A DNA stretch of 64,000 nucleotides from a virus. Numbering within the stretch: the stretch's first letter is position 1; every line of letters starts with the position of its first letter. Of the stretch, positions 7,185 through 13,604 are shown in pieces. A program made the position numbers and the translations under genes. The stretch covers positions 1-64,000 of the IMG/VR virus record IMGVR_UViG_3300032770_000018. One strand, 5' to 3'. The notes beneath the pieces are model-generated. The model made no database searches, had not been told where the DNA came from, and saw only the letters and a program-made list of their open reading frames with translations.

Positions 7185-7475
7185 TTAACAGGTGAGATAG
7201 CCGGTGCTGAGGTGATGCTCAATGGTGGATCCATCACCGGGGAGCACCTGCGCACCCCGGTTTTCCCAAAGTACGATTGACCGTTCATCCAGATGGTCAA
7301 TCCTGAGAAATCGTCCATCCGCGAGCCGAATTGCTGGGGCCAGCTTTCCCGATCCATCGATCTTAATGGGGTGGGAGTCATAGGTTGGGACTTGTGTTTT
7401 CATCGTCGATCCTGTCGAAAAATCCCCGCGTGAATCCGGGGAGAGTTGGTCGATGTTTCGATATTCAATTTTCAC
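7185..7475 (-). CDS. Hypothetical protein with leaderless GTG start
   Basis: 96 residues if started at GTG 7475 (MKIEYRNIDQLSPDSRG), or 72 from ATG 7403 in the same frame (MKTQVPTYDSH). The GTG is part of the CACTGTGAAAATTGAA block located five bases after a TTGCAT-16-TAGGCT promoter, so the transcript would begin at the start codon. The C-terminal half is beta-rich. Function unknown. Confidence 0.5.
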   Translation of the reverse strand: MKIEYRNIDQLSPDSRGDFSTGSTMKTQVPTYDSHPIKIDGSGKLAPAIRLADGRFLRIDHLDERSIVLWENRGAQVLPGDGSTIEHHLSTGYLTC

Positions 7476-7512
7476 AGTGAGGCAAGCCTAACTCCTTATG
7501 CACATAATGCAA
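7473..7512 (-). promoter_or_regulatory. Promoter with CACTGTGAAAA start block
   Basis: TTGCAT (7507-7512), 16-bp spacer, TAGGCT (7485-7490), five bases, then CACTGTG. It is the likely start of the leftward small-gene operon and lies in the divergent gap with the plus-strand gene at 7592. Confidence 0.55.
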
Positions 7513-7554
7513 CAACTATTTTTGTAATCGGTTTCACCCGCATAAATATTGGGT

Positions 7555-7584
7555 TTCTCGCACAGTTGACTCGTGCGCTAGACT
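7555..7584 (+). promoter_or_regulatory. Leaderless-type promoter (weak -35)
   Basis: TAGACT at 7579-7584 ends seven bases before ATG 7592, as in the other leaderless heads of this genome. The -35 candidate TTCTCG (18-bp spacer) is poor. Confidence 0.35.
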
Positions 7585-7591
7585 CTCTGGC

Positions 7592-7957
7592 ATGAAAGTG
7601 TTCGGCCGTGATGCCTACTCGCTCGCTGTGATGCGGGCCATCAACGGCCGGCTTACCAAGATCGAACACAACCAAAGGAAAATTATGGACGCCATCCAAA
7701 GCGCGGCCGCGGCCGAACAGGCGAACACCGACGCGGTCAAAGCCGCGCTCACGAACATCAGCACGGGGATCACCGGGCTGCAAACCACCATCACCAGCCT
7801 CCAGGCCCAGATTGCGGCCCTCCAATCGGGAGGCAGCCTGAGCGCCGATGACCAGACGGCCGTTGACGCCATGCTCGCCGACAGCCAATCCGCGGTGACC
7901 CAGGTCCAGCAGATTGCCGCGGCTCTGACGCCCACGCCAGCGCCGGCCAAGAGCTGA
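7592..7957 (+). CDS. Coiled-coil phage protein
   Basis: 121 residues. After MKVFGRDAYSLAVMRAINGR, heptad-like repeats rich in Ala, Thr and Ile (GITGLQTTITSLQAQIAALQ) indicate a long, probably trimeric, coiled coil. It ends in a Pro/Ala tail. It is a lone plus-strand gene between minus-strand operons and is followed by a strong bidirectional terminator. It could be a small fibre or lysis-linked protein; unproven. Confidence 0.6.
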   Translation: MKVFGRDAYSLAVMRAINGRLTKIEHNQRKIMDAIQSAAAAEQANTDAVKAALTNISTGITGLQTTITSLQAQIAALQSGGSLSADDQTAVDAMLADSQSAVTQVQQIAAALTPTPAPAKS

Positions 7958-7979
7958 GCCGAGCCCAAAAGCCCCCAAA

Positions 7980-8013
7980 GGCCGGAAATTGCGCAAAATC
8001 GCAGTTTCCGGCC
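7980..8013. terminator. Bidirectional terminator hairpin
   Basis: GGCCGGAAA pairs perfectly with TTTCCGGCC, and TGCG/CGCA extend the stem around a CAAAAT loop. ATTTTCG follows on the plus strand and a CTTTTGGG-type tract on the minus strand. It closes the 7592 gene. Confidence 0.7.
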
Positions 8014-8123
8014 ATTTTCGTGAATTTACCCCCTCCAGAATGGCCCAGGACGCGTTTTGATCGCGCCGTCCGCTGTGTTGATGTGGGGGTAAAATGCCGT
8101 TTGGCTTCCGTAATCGTACGGAA

Positions 8124-8151
8124 TTGACGGCCAGCGGAATCGGTGTAGAAC
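8124..8151 (+). promoter_or_regulatory. Promoter of candidate small RNA
   Basis: TTGACG (8124-8129), 16-bp spacer, TAGAAC (8146-8151). The predicted start is around 8158, at an ATG (8159), with the same geometry as the leaderless promoters elsewhere. Confidence 0.5.
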
Positions 8152-8158
8152 CGACAAC

Positions 8159-8292
8159 ATGAAGTTGCGTTGCGAGCGCTGGCGTGGAATGGTGGCAGTG
8201 ACTTTCGGCCATCCCACGCCGAATACATCCGCAGGTCGAGTCATTCTCCGCCTGCAATCCCGGCCATGCTCGCAACATGGCCGGAGCTTTTT
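8159..8292 (+). ncRNA. Candidate structured RNA (or leaderless short ORF)
   Basis: A predicted transcript of about 134 nt starts at the TTGACG-16-TAGAAC promoter and ends in a strong terminator at 8260-8290. Inside, GGCGTGG (8181-8187) pairs with CCACGCC (8214-8220) and GCAGG (8231-8235) with CCTGC (8251-8255). An ORF beginning at 8159 runs through the terminator to 8449, but its product is Arg/Ser-rich and unconvincing. I therefore favour a small RNA; a short leaderless peptide is not excluded. Confidence 0.4.
8260..8290 (+). terminator. Rho-independent terminator
   Basis: CCGGCCATG and CATGGCCGG form a perfect 9-bp stem with a 7-nt loop, followed by AGCTTTTTC. One of the clearest terminators in the window. 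Confidence 0.75.
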
Positions 8293-8611
8293 CTTCCGTG
8301 TAATCTCCCAAACAAATGCCGTCCTCCGAAGCTGGTCACCCCGAAGGCTTGAGTGCCTGGGCGTGGACACCCGGATCGGCAGGCCAAGCCCGGCGGTGAG
8401 CCGACAAGCAGGCCATTGCACCCCGGGAGAACGGTCAACGGAAATGTAGATCGCTCGAGCTCCGTGGCTGGCTTAACCGGCTGGTCATGACCAAAGGACT
8501 CTCGAGCACGCGGCGCGGACGCCCTCCGGAAACCGCCGCGGCGACCTGATAGGGGTGCGTCATGCCCAAATCCATTCGTGCCCAGATCCGAAAGCCATCA
8601 AGCCGGGAGCA
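8293..8611. other. Stretch without a recognised gene
   Basis: Only very short or low-quality frames (17-27 codons) on the plus strand. I see no promoter, tRNA or repeat that I can support. Confidence 0.5.
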
Positions 8612-8950
8612 TTAACCACTCGCGCGCAAAAACGTCCAGTTCCAAGACAGCCAAACCGATGAATGATTGAATGATGCCCGGACCAAAGTTGCTCGTCTCG
8701 TTCTCAAAACTGCGAAAATCGGCGTTTCCGTTCGCAGAAGTGAGAACCGGCCAGCACAAAATACCCTATTTTGTCCGACTTTCCAAGATTCGCTCGACAG
8801 GTCAGCGGTTTGCGCTTCCTCGACCAGCGATTTCGAGCCCAGGCCGGCCGCCTGGTGGAGGATTCCACCCTCCCGGTGGTTGGGGCGGGACCGCCCGGCC
8901 ATGCCCGGCCAGCCGTCGCAGGTCACCCTGCTGGACTCAAAGCGATTCAT
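8612..8950 (-). CDS. Doubtful ORF over hairpin elements
   Basis: 112 codons (MNRFESSRVTCDGWPGMAGR...). An AAAGGTG sequence lies just before the ATG and the start is 11 bases after the previous stop, which favours translation. However, the frame crosses two strong dyads (8701-8746 and 8756-8774), which suggests a structured or non-coding element. Low confidence. Confidence 0.3.
   Translation of the reverse strand: MNRFESSRVTCDGWPGMAGRSRPNHREGGILHQAAGLGSKSLVEEAQTADLSSESWKVGQNRVFCAGRFSLLRTETPIFAVLRTRRATLVRASFNHSSVWLSWNWTFLRASG
8701..8746. repeat. Long imperfect hairpin
   Basis: TTCTCA pairs with TGAGAA and CTGCGAA with TTCGCAG across symmetric 3-nt internal loops; a CGG/CCG pair continues in the loop. 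The inner sequence resembles that of the 7980-8013 hairpin (both have GCGAAAATC/GCAAAATC then GTTTCCG), so the two may be copies of one intergenic element. Confidence 0.5.
8756..8774. promoter_or_regulatory. Palindrome, possible operator
   Basis: ACAAAATA-CCC-TATTTTGT is a perfect 8-bp inverted repeat with a 3-bp centre, the size expected for a dimeric repressor site. AT-rich in a GC-rich setting. No promoter was recognised next to it. Confidence 0.35.
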
Positions 8951-8961
8951 GGGTTCACCTT

Positions 8962-9270
8962 TCAGATTTTTTGAGGCTCTGGAGGGCGGGTTTTGCTGGC
9001 TGCTGGACGGGTTGGAGATTTTTTGAATGGGTTATTGGGCTGATTTGCGGCGTACAGGTTGGCGTCTGCCGGGCATGGGGTAGTGAATCCGTCGCGCAGG
9101 ACGTGGCCAACGACCGAGACCTTTCCTCGGGTGCGGAGGTTGCAGAGGTGGGCGCTGGCGCGGCGGCGGCTGGCGTAGAGTGATAGCTTTGGCCAGAGGA
9201 TGGCGCCAATCTCAGGGGCGGTGGCTGGTGAGTCGGCGAGGAGCCTGAGGATTCGGCAGGTGATGGTCAC
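8962..9270 (-). CDS. Putative winged-helix DNA-binding protein
   Basis: 102 residues from GTG 9270, which overlaps the upstream stop as GTGA. The helical segment TCRILRLLADSPATAPEIGAIL followed by a basic helix and beta wing (ASAHLCNLRTRGKVSVVGHV) fits a small winged helix. The tail is basic and Pro-rich. Could be an early regulator. Confidence 0.5.
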   Translation of the reverse strand: MTITCRILRLLADSPATAPEIGAILWPKLSLYASRRRASAHLCNLRTRGKVSVVGHVLRDGFTTPCPADANLYAANQPNNPFKKSPTRPAASKTRPPEPQKI

Positions 9271-9434
9271 CGCTGTTGGGCTTGTAACTCGTGGAACAAT
9301 TCGGTGTGGAGGCGCCGGCGTGAGCGTTCCTGTCGGGCGTGGCAGTCCCGGCAGGTGCGCTGGCCTGGGCGGGCGGGCAGGCCGCAACGGCAGTTGGTGT
9401 GGCCGATGGGCGGTGGTGCCGGCTGGGGATTCAC
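9267..9434 (-). CDS. Small zinc-ribbon-like protein
   Basis: 55 residues from GTG 9434 (GTGA overlap with the previous stop). C-R-C-G followed by C-R-D-C-H-A-R form a two-knuckle zinc site; the C-terminal half is a basic helix. DNA or RNA binding is likely but unproven. Confidence 0.5.
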   Translation of the reverse strand: MNPQPAPPPIGHTNCRCGLPARPGQRTCRDCHARQERSRRRLHTELFHELQAQQR

Positions 9435-9922
9435 AGTTCGAACGGCAGGAGGGTCTTGGGGGAGCCGTAGATTAGAGCGCAGCCAGCGCAGAGCTTGCGG
9501 CCGTTGGGGATTGGCTTGTGGCGGAGGGCTTCCTGCCAGACAGCGGGGTTGCGGCAGTAGGAGACCGAGCAGCGGATGACGATCCTGCGGCTGGGGATAG
9601 CCAGCATCTTCGGGTCCGGGTCCACGTCGTACCAGTGCAGGAACCACTCATTGCGCCGGCGCGACCTCCACATCTTGCCGAGATAAGTGCCGGTCGGGAT
9701 GCTCGCCGAATACTCGGCAAGCCGCTCGAAGTCGGCGAAGGTCATGCTGGCCTCCCTCGGGCTGAGCAGGATCCTTTCCAGGGCAGGCTGCTCCCAATGA
9801 GCGCACAGCGGGTCAGTCATTGGCGGGATGATGGTATCCGCCGGGCCGGTGCCGCGGAAGATGACATCGAAGTTCTCGGCGTAGGCGCGGCGGTTGGTGA
9901 CTCGGGATTGGGTGTCGTTCAT
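9431..9922 (-). CDS. Hypothetical protein with Cys cluster
   Basis: 163 residues. The C-terminal third has VIRCSVSYCRNP and KLCAGCALIYG, four Cys in zinc-binding spacing, after a Trp-rich region (GKMWRSRRRNEWFLHWY). No named family recognised. It starts seven bases after the stop of the upstream membrane gene. Confidence 0.5.
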   Translation of the reverse strand: MNDTQSRVTNRRAYAENFDVIFRGTGPADTIIPPMTDPLCAHWEQPALERILLSPREASMTFADFERLAEYSASIPTGTYLGKMWRSRRRNEWFLHWYDVDPDPKMLAIPSRRIVIRCSVSYCRNPAVWQEALRHKPIPNGRKLCAGCALIYGSPKTLLPFEL

Positions 9923-9929
9923 AGGGGGT

Positions 9930-10184
9930 CTATCGGTCTCCCCAGACTGCGAGGTTCATCGCCGCGGCTGCCAGGGAGAGCACGCAGAGGATTTTGGCCG
10001 GCAGGGGCAGGAGGGCGACCAGCGGGCAGGCCAGGAGGTTGAGCAGGACGGTCCGGCGCCAGCCCAGGAGGAAGACCAGCGGGTTGAGTTCCCGGGCGAG
10101 GTTCGGGCTGGCCAGGCGCGTGGTCAGGAGGTCGGCCGCGCGGCAGGCCAACAGGCAGAGCAGGATGAGGAAGTAGCCGATCAC
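9930..10184 (-). CDS. Small multi-pass membrane protein
   Basis: 84 residues with three hydrophobic segments (GYFLILLCLLACRAADLL; NPLVFLLGWRRTVLLNLLAC; ILCVLSLAAAAMNLAVW). I start it at GTG 10184, which is inside CACAGTGATCGG just after a TAGGAC -10 box, implying a leaderless mRNA. The pattern recalls short DUF5658-like proteins, but this is weak. Confidence 0.5.
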   Translation of the reverse strand: MIGYFLILLCLLACRAADLLTTRLASPNLARELNPLVFLLGWRRTVLLNLLACPLVALLPLPAKILCVLSLAAAAMNLAVWGDR

Positions 10185-10221
10185 TGTGTGGAGTCCTAGG
10201 CGGCGATCATGGCTTGGATAA
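10182..10221 (-). promoter_or_regulatory. Promoter with CACAGTG start block
   Basis: TTATCC (10216-10221), 17-bp spacer, TAGGAC (10193-10198), four bases, CACAGTG. The -35 is weak, but the layout equals the other members of the class. Confidence 0.4.
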
Positions 10222-10701
10222 TTTGCGCCGCGACTTGGGGGATCGCTCGGAGTCCCATCGTTTTTGGCAGACTCGGCAGACTCGCCTGCCGGACTTTGTT
10301 CTTCCGGTTTTAAGATGTCCGTGGATGCAGTGAGTTTTTGCGGGTGGCGCCGGAATGTCTCCGTTCTGATGATGAAGCCGCATGTGGCAGGTCGAGCAAA
10401 GCGTGGCGAGGTTGGCTGGTGAGTTGTCGGACCAAACACGGTTCTTGTGGTGAATCTCAAGGTCAGCGGTCGTTCCGCAGTTTTCGCAAGTGGTCTTTTT
10501 GAACCGCCGAGCAAGCATCTGCCATCGCCCTCGGGATTTCTTTTCTTTGACCATCGCCTTAGCCATGCAGAGAAATCCGCAGTACTTTCTCCTGCCGTAC
10601 ACGGCCCTATCTTCCCATCGGTCTCCGAACTGTTTTCTTTCCATGACCTTGCCGCAAAACGCGCAAGGTTTGAGGTCAACCGGGATAAGTTTTCTGCCCA
10701 T
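10207..10701 (-). CDS. HNH endonuclease
   Basis: 164 residues. An N-terminal zinc knuckle (CAFCGK... CGFLC) is followed by an HNH core: CENCG, LEIHHKNRVWSDNSPANL, LCSTCHMRLHH, then a second Cys pair region (CRVCQK). HNH enzymes nick or cut DNA; phage copies act in packaging, homing or defence. It is a relative of the HNH gene at 11706-12095 with the same knuckle-plus-HNH layout. Confidence 0.8.
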   Translation of the reverse strand: MGRKLIPVDLKPCAFCGKVMERKQFGDRWEDRAVYGRRKYCGFLCMAKAMVKEKKSRGRWQMLARRFKKTTCENCGTTADLEIHHKNRVWSDNSPANLATLCSTCHMRLHHQNGDIPAPPAKTHCIHGHLKTGRTKSGRRVCRVCQKRWDSERSPKSRRKLSKP

Positions 10702-10707
10702 GAATAG

Positions 10708-10736
10708 AACATAAGCCTATGGCCTATCTTCCGCAA
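10708..10736 (-). promoter_or_regulatory. Leaderless-type promoter of the HNH gene
   Basis: TTGCGG (10731-10736), 17-bp spacer, TATGTT (10708-10713), then six bases to ATG 10701. Confidence 0.5.
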
Positions 10737-10758
10737 GGATCATCGCTCGAATTATCTC

Positions 10759-11781
10759 CTAGGCCACCGGCCATACGATGGAATTTCCCAAGGCTGCAAT
10801 CATTTTTGAGCGAAATCGCTTAGGTATTCCAGACTGTACCCTTGCAGCCAAAGAGTGAAGGCCAACTGGAGCGCGGCGAACGACGGACCCTCCTTTGCCA
10901 TCGGGGCAGAGCAGCCATTGGAAGTCTCCCCAATGGCCCAATGCAAAGAGTCTATCAGCTCGGTTGAGTGGCCCTTGCGGCCTTCCGGTCTGCACGGACC
11001 GCCCTGAGTGCTCGCGTTGGCCGTCGGCCACAGGCTGGCTTTCAGGCTCAGAATATGTTCCGCCCGCGTCCCATCGGTCTGATTCGCCAGGGCCTCTTTG
11101 AGTTGCGCCGGCATCGGCATTCCGCCCTGGGCGAATTTGCTCACTCTGCCGCCCGACGGACTGACCGCCGTGCCCCACAAACTCGCCTTGAGTTGGTTGG
11201 GAAGCGAGTCGTTCACGTACCAAACACGCTGCGTCTGGCCTTTCCAGTCCCGGCTTCGGCACGTTGCCCAGTTCGCCATTGCGATGCCCGATAATCCAAA
11301 TTCTCTCCCGGTCTTGTGGCGAATCAATGGCACAAGCCGGTATAGAGACCGGTTGGACCTCGTAGCCGAGCCCCTCCAACTCAGCAAGGATTCCGTCGAG
11401 CCCCACGTCGAGGAGGCCAACAACGTTTTCAAAACAGAACCAAGCGGGCCGGATAATCGAACACACGGAAACAGCCTGAGGCCAGAGCCAACGCACATCG
11501 CTTTCGCCTCCTTGGTTCCCGGCTCGACTGGCGCTTTGGCAAGGAGGACTTCCTGTGAGCAGCCAGGTTCGGCCGGCGTATTCCTCTGATGGGAATGATT
11601 CGACGGCGCGGTAACAAGGGCACCCCCAAACTCTTTCAAGCCCGGCTGCGAGCCATTCTTCTCTTTCGCAAAGAGCGATCGTTGTGAGTCCGTTTGCATG
11701 GGCGGCTAGCGGCCAGCCCCCAATCCCGGAGAAGATGTCAACGTGTGTCCATGGTGAATTTTCATGTGGCAGGATCGGCAT
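10759..11781 (-). CDS. dcm-like: C5-cytosine DNA methyltransferase
   Basis: 340 residues. Motif I VDIFSGIGG near the N-terminus, the catalytic PCQ motif (LLTGSPPCQSAS), motif VI ENVVGLL, a QDRERIWI motif VIII-like segment, then a variable target-recognition region and the C-terminal motif X-like ALGNSIVWPVA. It would methylate cytosine at C5 to protect the phage DNA or modify regulation. The start overlaps the upstream HNH gene by 76 bases; a later start would lose motif I, so the overlap seems real. No cognate restriction gene is obvious other than the HNH proteins. Confidence 0.88.
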   Translation of the reverse strand: MPILPHENSPWTHVDIFSGIGGWPLAAHANGLTTIALCEREEWLAAGLERVWGCPCYRAVESFPSEEYAGRTWLLTGSPPCQSASRAGNQGGESDVRWLWPQAVSVCSIIRPAWFCFENVVGLLDVGLDGILAELEGLGYEVQPVSIPACAIDSPQDRERIWIIGHRNGELGNVPKPGLERPDAACLVRERLASQPTQGEFVGHGGQSVGRQSEQIRPGRNADAGATQRGPGESDRWDAGGTYSEPESQPVADGQREHSGRSVQTGRPQGPLNRADRLFALGHWGDFQWLLCPDGKGGSVVRRAPVGLHSLAARVQSGIPKRFRSKMIAALGNSIVWPVA

Positions 11782-12095
11782 ACGGTTAATAGGTTGAGGG
11801 TGGCATCGTTGCGCCAGTTGGTGTCTTTGTGGTGAACATCAAGCCGCCCTTTTCGGCCGCAGATTTCACAAGCCCCTTTGACAAACCCCCTAGCCCTAAA
11901 TCCGTGGGCTGATTTGCTCGCAGGCAATTCCATTTCGGCGTCCGCGCGGCACCTGTTGTTGCAGTAGCGCCTCCTCGCGAACATGACGTGAGATTCAAGC
12001 CAGCCACATGGCGACAAACGCCGCTTGAGTTTTTTTCCGCACTGCTCGCAGAATTTGTCCCCAACGATGATGGATGGTTTTCTGCCGGATTTCAT
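11706..12095 (-). CDS. HNH endonuclease
   Basis: 129 residues: N-terminal zinc knuckle (FCEQCGK... CNNRC), then CEICGRKGRLDVHHKDTNWRND, and LLTVCRSCHMKIHHG, the full HNH signature. It heads the operon with the cytosine methyltransferase. Its promoter carries a perfect dyad (12114-12142), so the pair may be controlled by a repressor. Could be a homing enzyme, a restriction partner or a packaging nickase. Confidence 0.8.
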   Translation of the reverse strand: MKSGRKPSIIVGDKFCEQCGKKLKRRLSPCGWLESHVMFARRRYCNNRCRADAEMELPASKSAHGFRARGFVKGACEICGRKGRLDVHHKDTNWRNDATLNLLTVCRSCHMKIHHGHTLTSSPGLGAGR

Positions 12096-12101
12096 TCCTG
12101 T

Positions 12102-12142
12102 AAAATAACGCTATTTGAGAATCACACAAGAGGATTCTCAAA
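12102..12142 (-). promoter_or_regulatory. Leaderless-type promoter with operator dyad
   Basis: TTGTGT (12124-12129), 16-bp spacer, TATTTT (12102-12107), six bases, ATG 12095. A perfect 10-bp inverted repeat (TTTGAGAATC at 12114-12123, GATTCTCAAA at 12133-12142, 9-bp centre) brackets the -35 element, as expected for a repressor operator. Confidence 0.6.
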
Positions 12143-12184
12143 CAAACCCGCCGATGCCCGAAAACAGGTCTATGTGGAGACAGG

Positions 12185-12541
12185 TCACGCCCTTGGAGGT
12201 TCGGGGATTGGGAGATGCGCCGGAGGAGCCTGCTCTTCGAGCATGTTCTCGACGACGTGCTTCATGTGCTCGGTGGCGTTAAGCTGGCGGCTGACCCGGC
12301 CGACGATGAGCGGCTGGATCTTGCCCGGCGAGTGCTGGGTGGCGATGCCGATCATGACGACGAGGTTGTGGCCAAAGAGGATGGCCAGACGCTCGCGCAG
12401 CCCAAACTTCCTGAACCACTCGACCTTGAGGGACGAGCGGAAGACCGTCGGGACTTCGCGGGCGCGGGACTTGGCCACCTTGCCGGAGACTTCTTTGGCT
12501 ACGGCTTTGAGGGTGTTGGCGTTGAGGTCTGGTCGTTGCAT
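12185..12541 (-). CDS. Hypothetical protein
   Basis: 118 residues from ATG 12541 (MQRPDLNANTLKAVAKEVSG); a frame-mate TTG at 12565 is possible. Composition is protein-like with a hydrophobic centre (ERLAILFGHNLVVMIGIATQ) and a helical acidic tail ending in Pro. No known family. A 136-base gap upstream holds no recognised feature. Confidence 0.45.
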   Translation of the reverse strand: MQRPDLNANTLKAVAKEVSGKVAKSRAREVPTVFRSSLKVEWFRKFGLRERLAILFGHNLVVMIGIATQHSPGKIQPLIVGRVSRQLNATEHMKHVVENMLEEQAPPAHLPIPEPPRA

Positions 12542-12677
12542 AAAATGGCGTCCCCCGTTTGCCAAAGCGGCGACCGAGCGAGTCCGAATGGCGAGCGGCC
12601 CGGAGAAGAGAGCCAGTAGGCAAGACCTGGGCCATTATCATGCGGATGTTCATTCGGTCCAGGGGACATAAAGTGAA

Positions 12678-13604
12678 TCAGTGGGCGCAGATGCCGGCGC
12701 CCAGCGGAAGTTCTTTCAAGGCCCATAGGTCGTCGGGGATGCGCCCTTGTTTATCGGGCTTCCGGCCGTAGTCCTGCTTGAACCACACGGCGCACTGATG
12801 GGCCTGGGCATCACGCACCAGGTTTATCAGGAGGTCAACTCCACGGTCGCGGAAGCTGGGCCCGCTCTCGCCGCCGACGACGATCCAGTCCAGGTAATGG
12901 GAGCAGCTTACCTCTTCGTCCTGGAGAAGCTCGCTGAATCCGAATGGCTCGAGCAGTGGCTCAGCGCTGCACCAGGTGACCAGCGCCGGGATGTGCTTGG
13001 CGATGTCATGCCGCTCACGCCACTCGCGGGCGGTCCCGGCGGTGTAGCCGAACCAGACGTTGGGAGGGGCCTTGCCGCCCAGCCAGGAACGGGCCCAGGC
13101 GACGGCGTCGGCATCGAGCGGGCTGCGGCATTCCTTGACGAGCAGTTCGAGTCCCGGTCGCCAGAGCTGCGGGCGCTTGGTCAGGAGCAGCCAATCCAGG
13201 CATGGCGAACTGCGGATGGCATTGACCACGCGCAACAGGCAGGCCGAGCGGGCCATCCAGTGGCCGTCGAGAGTGATCGCCCCGGCCGGCATGGCGTCGA
13301 ACGGGTCGATCAGGCTCATGAAGATGCGGCGGCGCTCGCCGGCTTTGGCGGCCGCGCGGTTGAGCCGCTCGACCCCGTCGGAGAAGCCCTGGGTGAGGAC
13401 GCGCGGCGCGTGGTCTCCCCAGACCGGGCGCGTGTCGTAGTCGTCTATTCCGGCCAGGCGGTAGGCTTCCCGGATGCGGGCTGAGTAGAACTTGCCGGTC
13501 ATCGCTTCGCTGTAGCAGTTGGTGCAACAGGCGTCCACTTTCGAGCACACCAGCCAGGGAGCCAGCGTGTGGTGCGCCCAAGGAACTTTGGAGTCTTTGC
13601 TCAT
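12678..13604 (-). CDS. DUF5131 family protein (phage Gp37-like)
   Basis: 308 residues. The Cys/Trp pattern WLVCSKVDACCTNCYSEAM near the N-terminus, FMSLIDPFD, WLLLTKRP, NVWFGYTAGT, WCSAEPLLEP and WIVVGGESGP are hallmarks of the DUF5131/phage Gp37-Gp68 family. It has a radical-SAM-like barrel appearance but no proven reaction. ATGA overlap with the DNA methyltransferase gene just upstream suggests a shared role, for example in DNA modification. Confidence 0.85.
   Translation of the reverse strand: MSKDSKVPWAHHTLAPWLVCSKVDACCTNCYSEAMTGKFYSARIREAYRLAGIDDYDTRPVWGDHAPRVLTQGFSDGVERLNRAAAKAGERRRIFMSLIDPFDAMPAGAITLDGHWMARSACLLRVVNAIRSSPCLDWLLLTKRPQLWRPGLELLVKECRSPLDADAVAWARSWLGGKAPPNVWFGYTAGTAREWRERHDIAKHIPALVTWCSAEPLLEPFGFSELLQDEEVSCSHYLDWIVVGGESGPSFRDRGVDLLINLVRDAQAHQCAVWFKQDYGRKPDKQGRIPDDLWALKELPLGAGICAH

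Noticed and set aside
8221-8258. tRNA-like 3' end (T-arm-like GGTCGAGTC and CTCCGCC)
   Set aside because: The 17-base T-arm geometry before the acceptor does not pair and no matching 5' acceptor or anticodon arm was found; the bases fit better as part of the candidate structured RNA.
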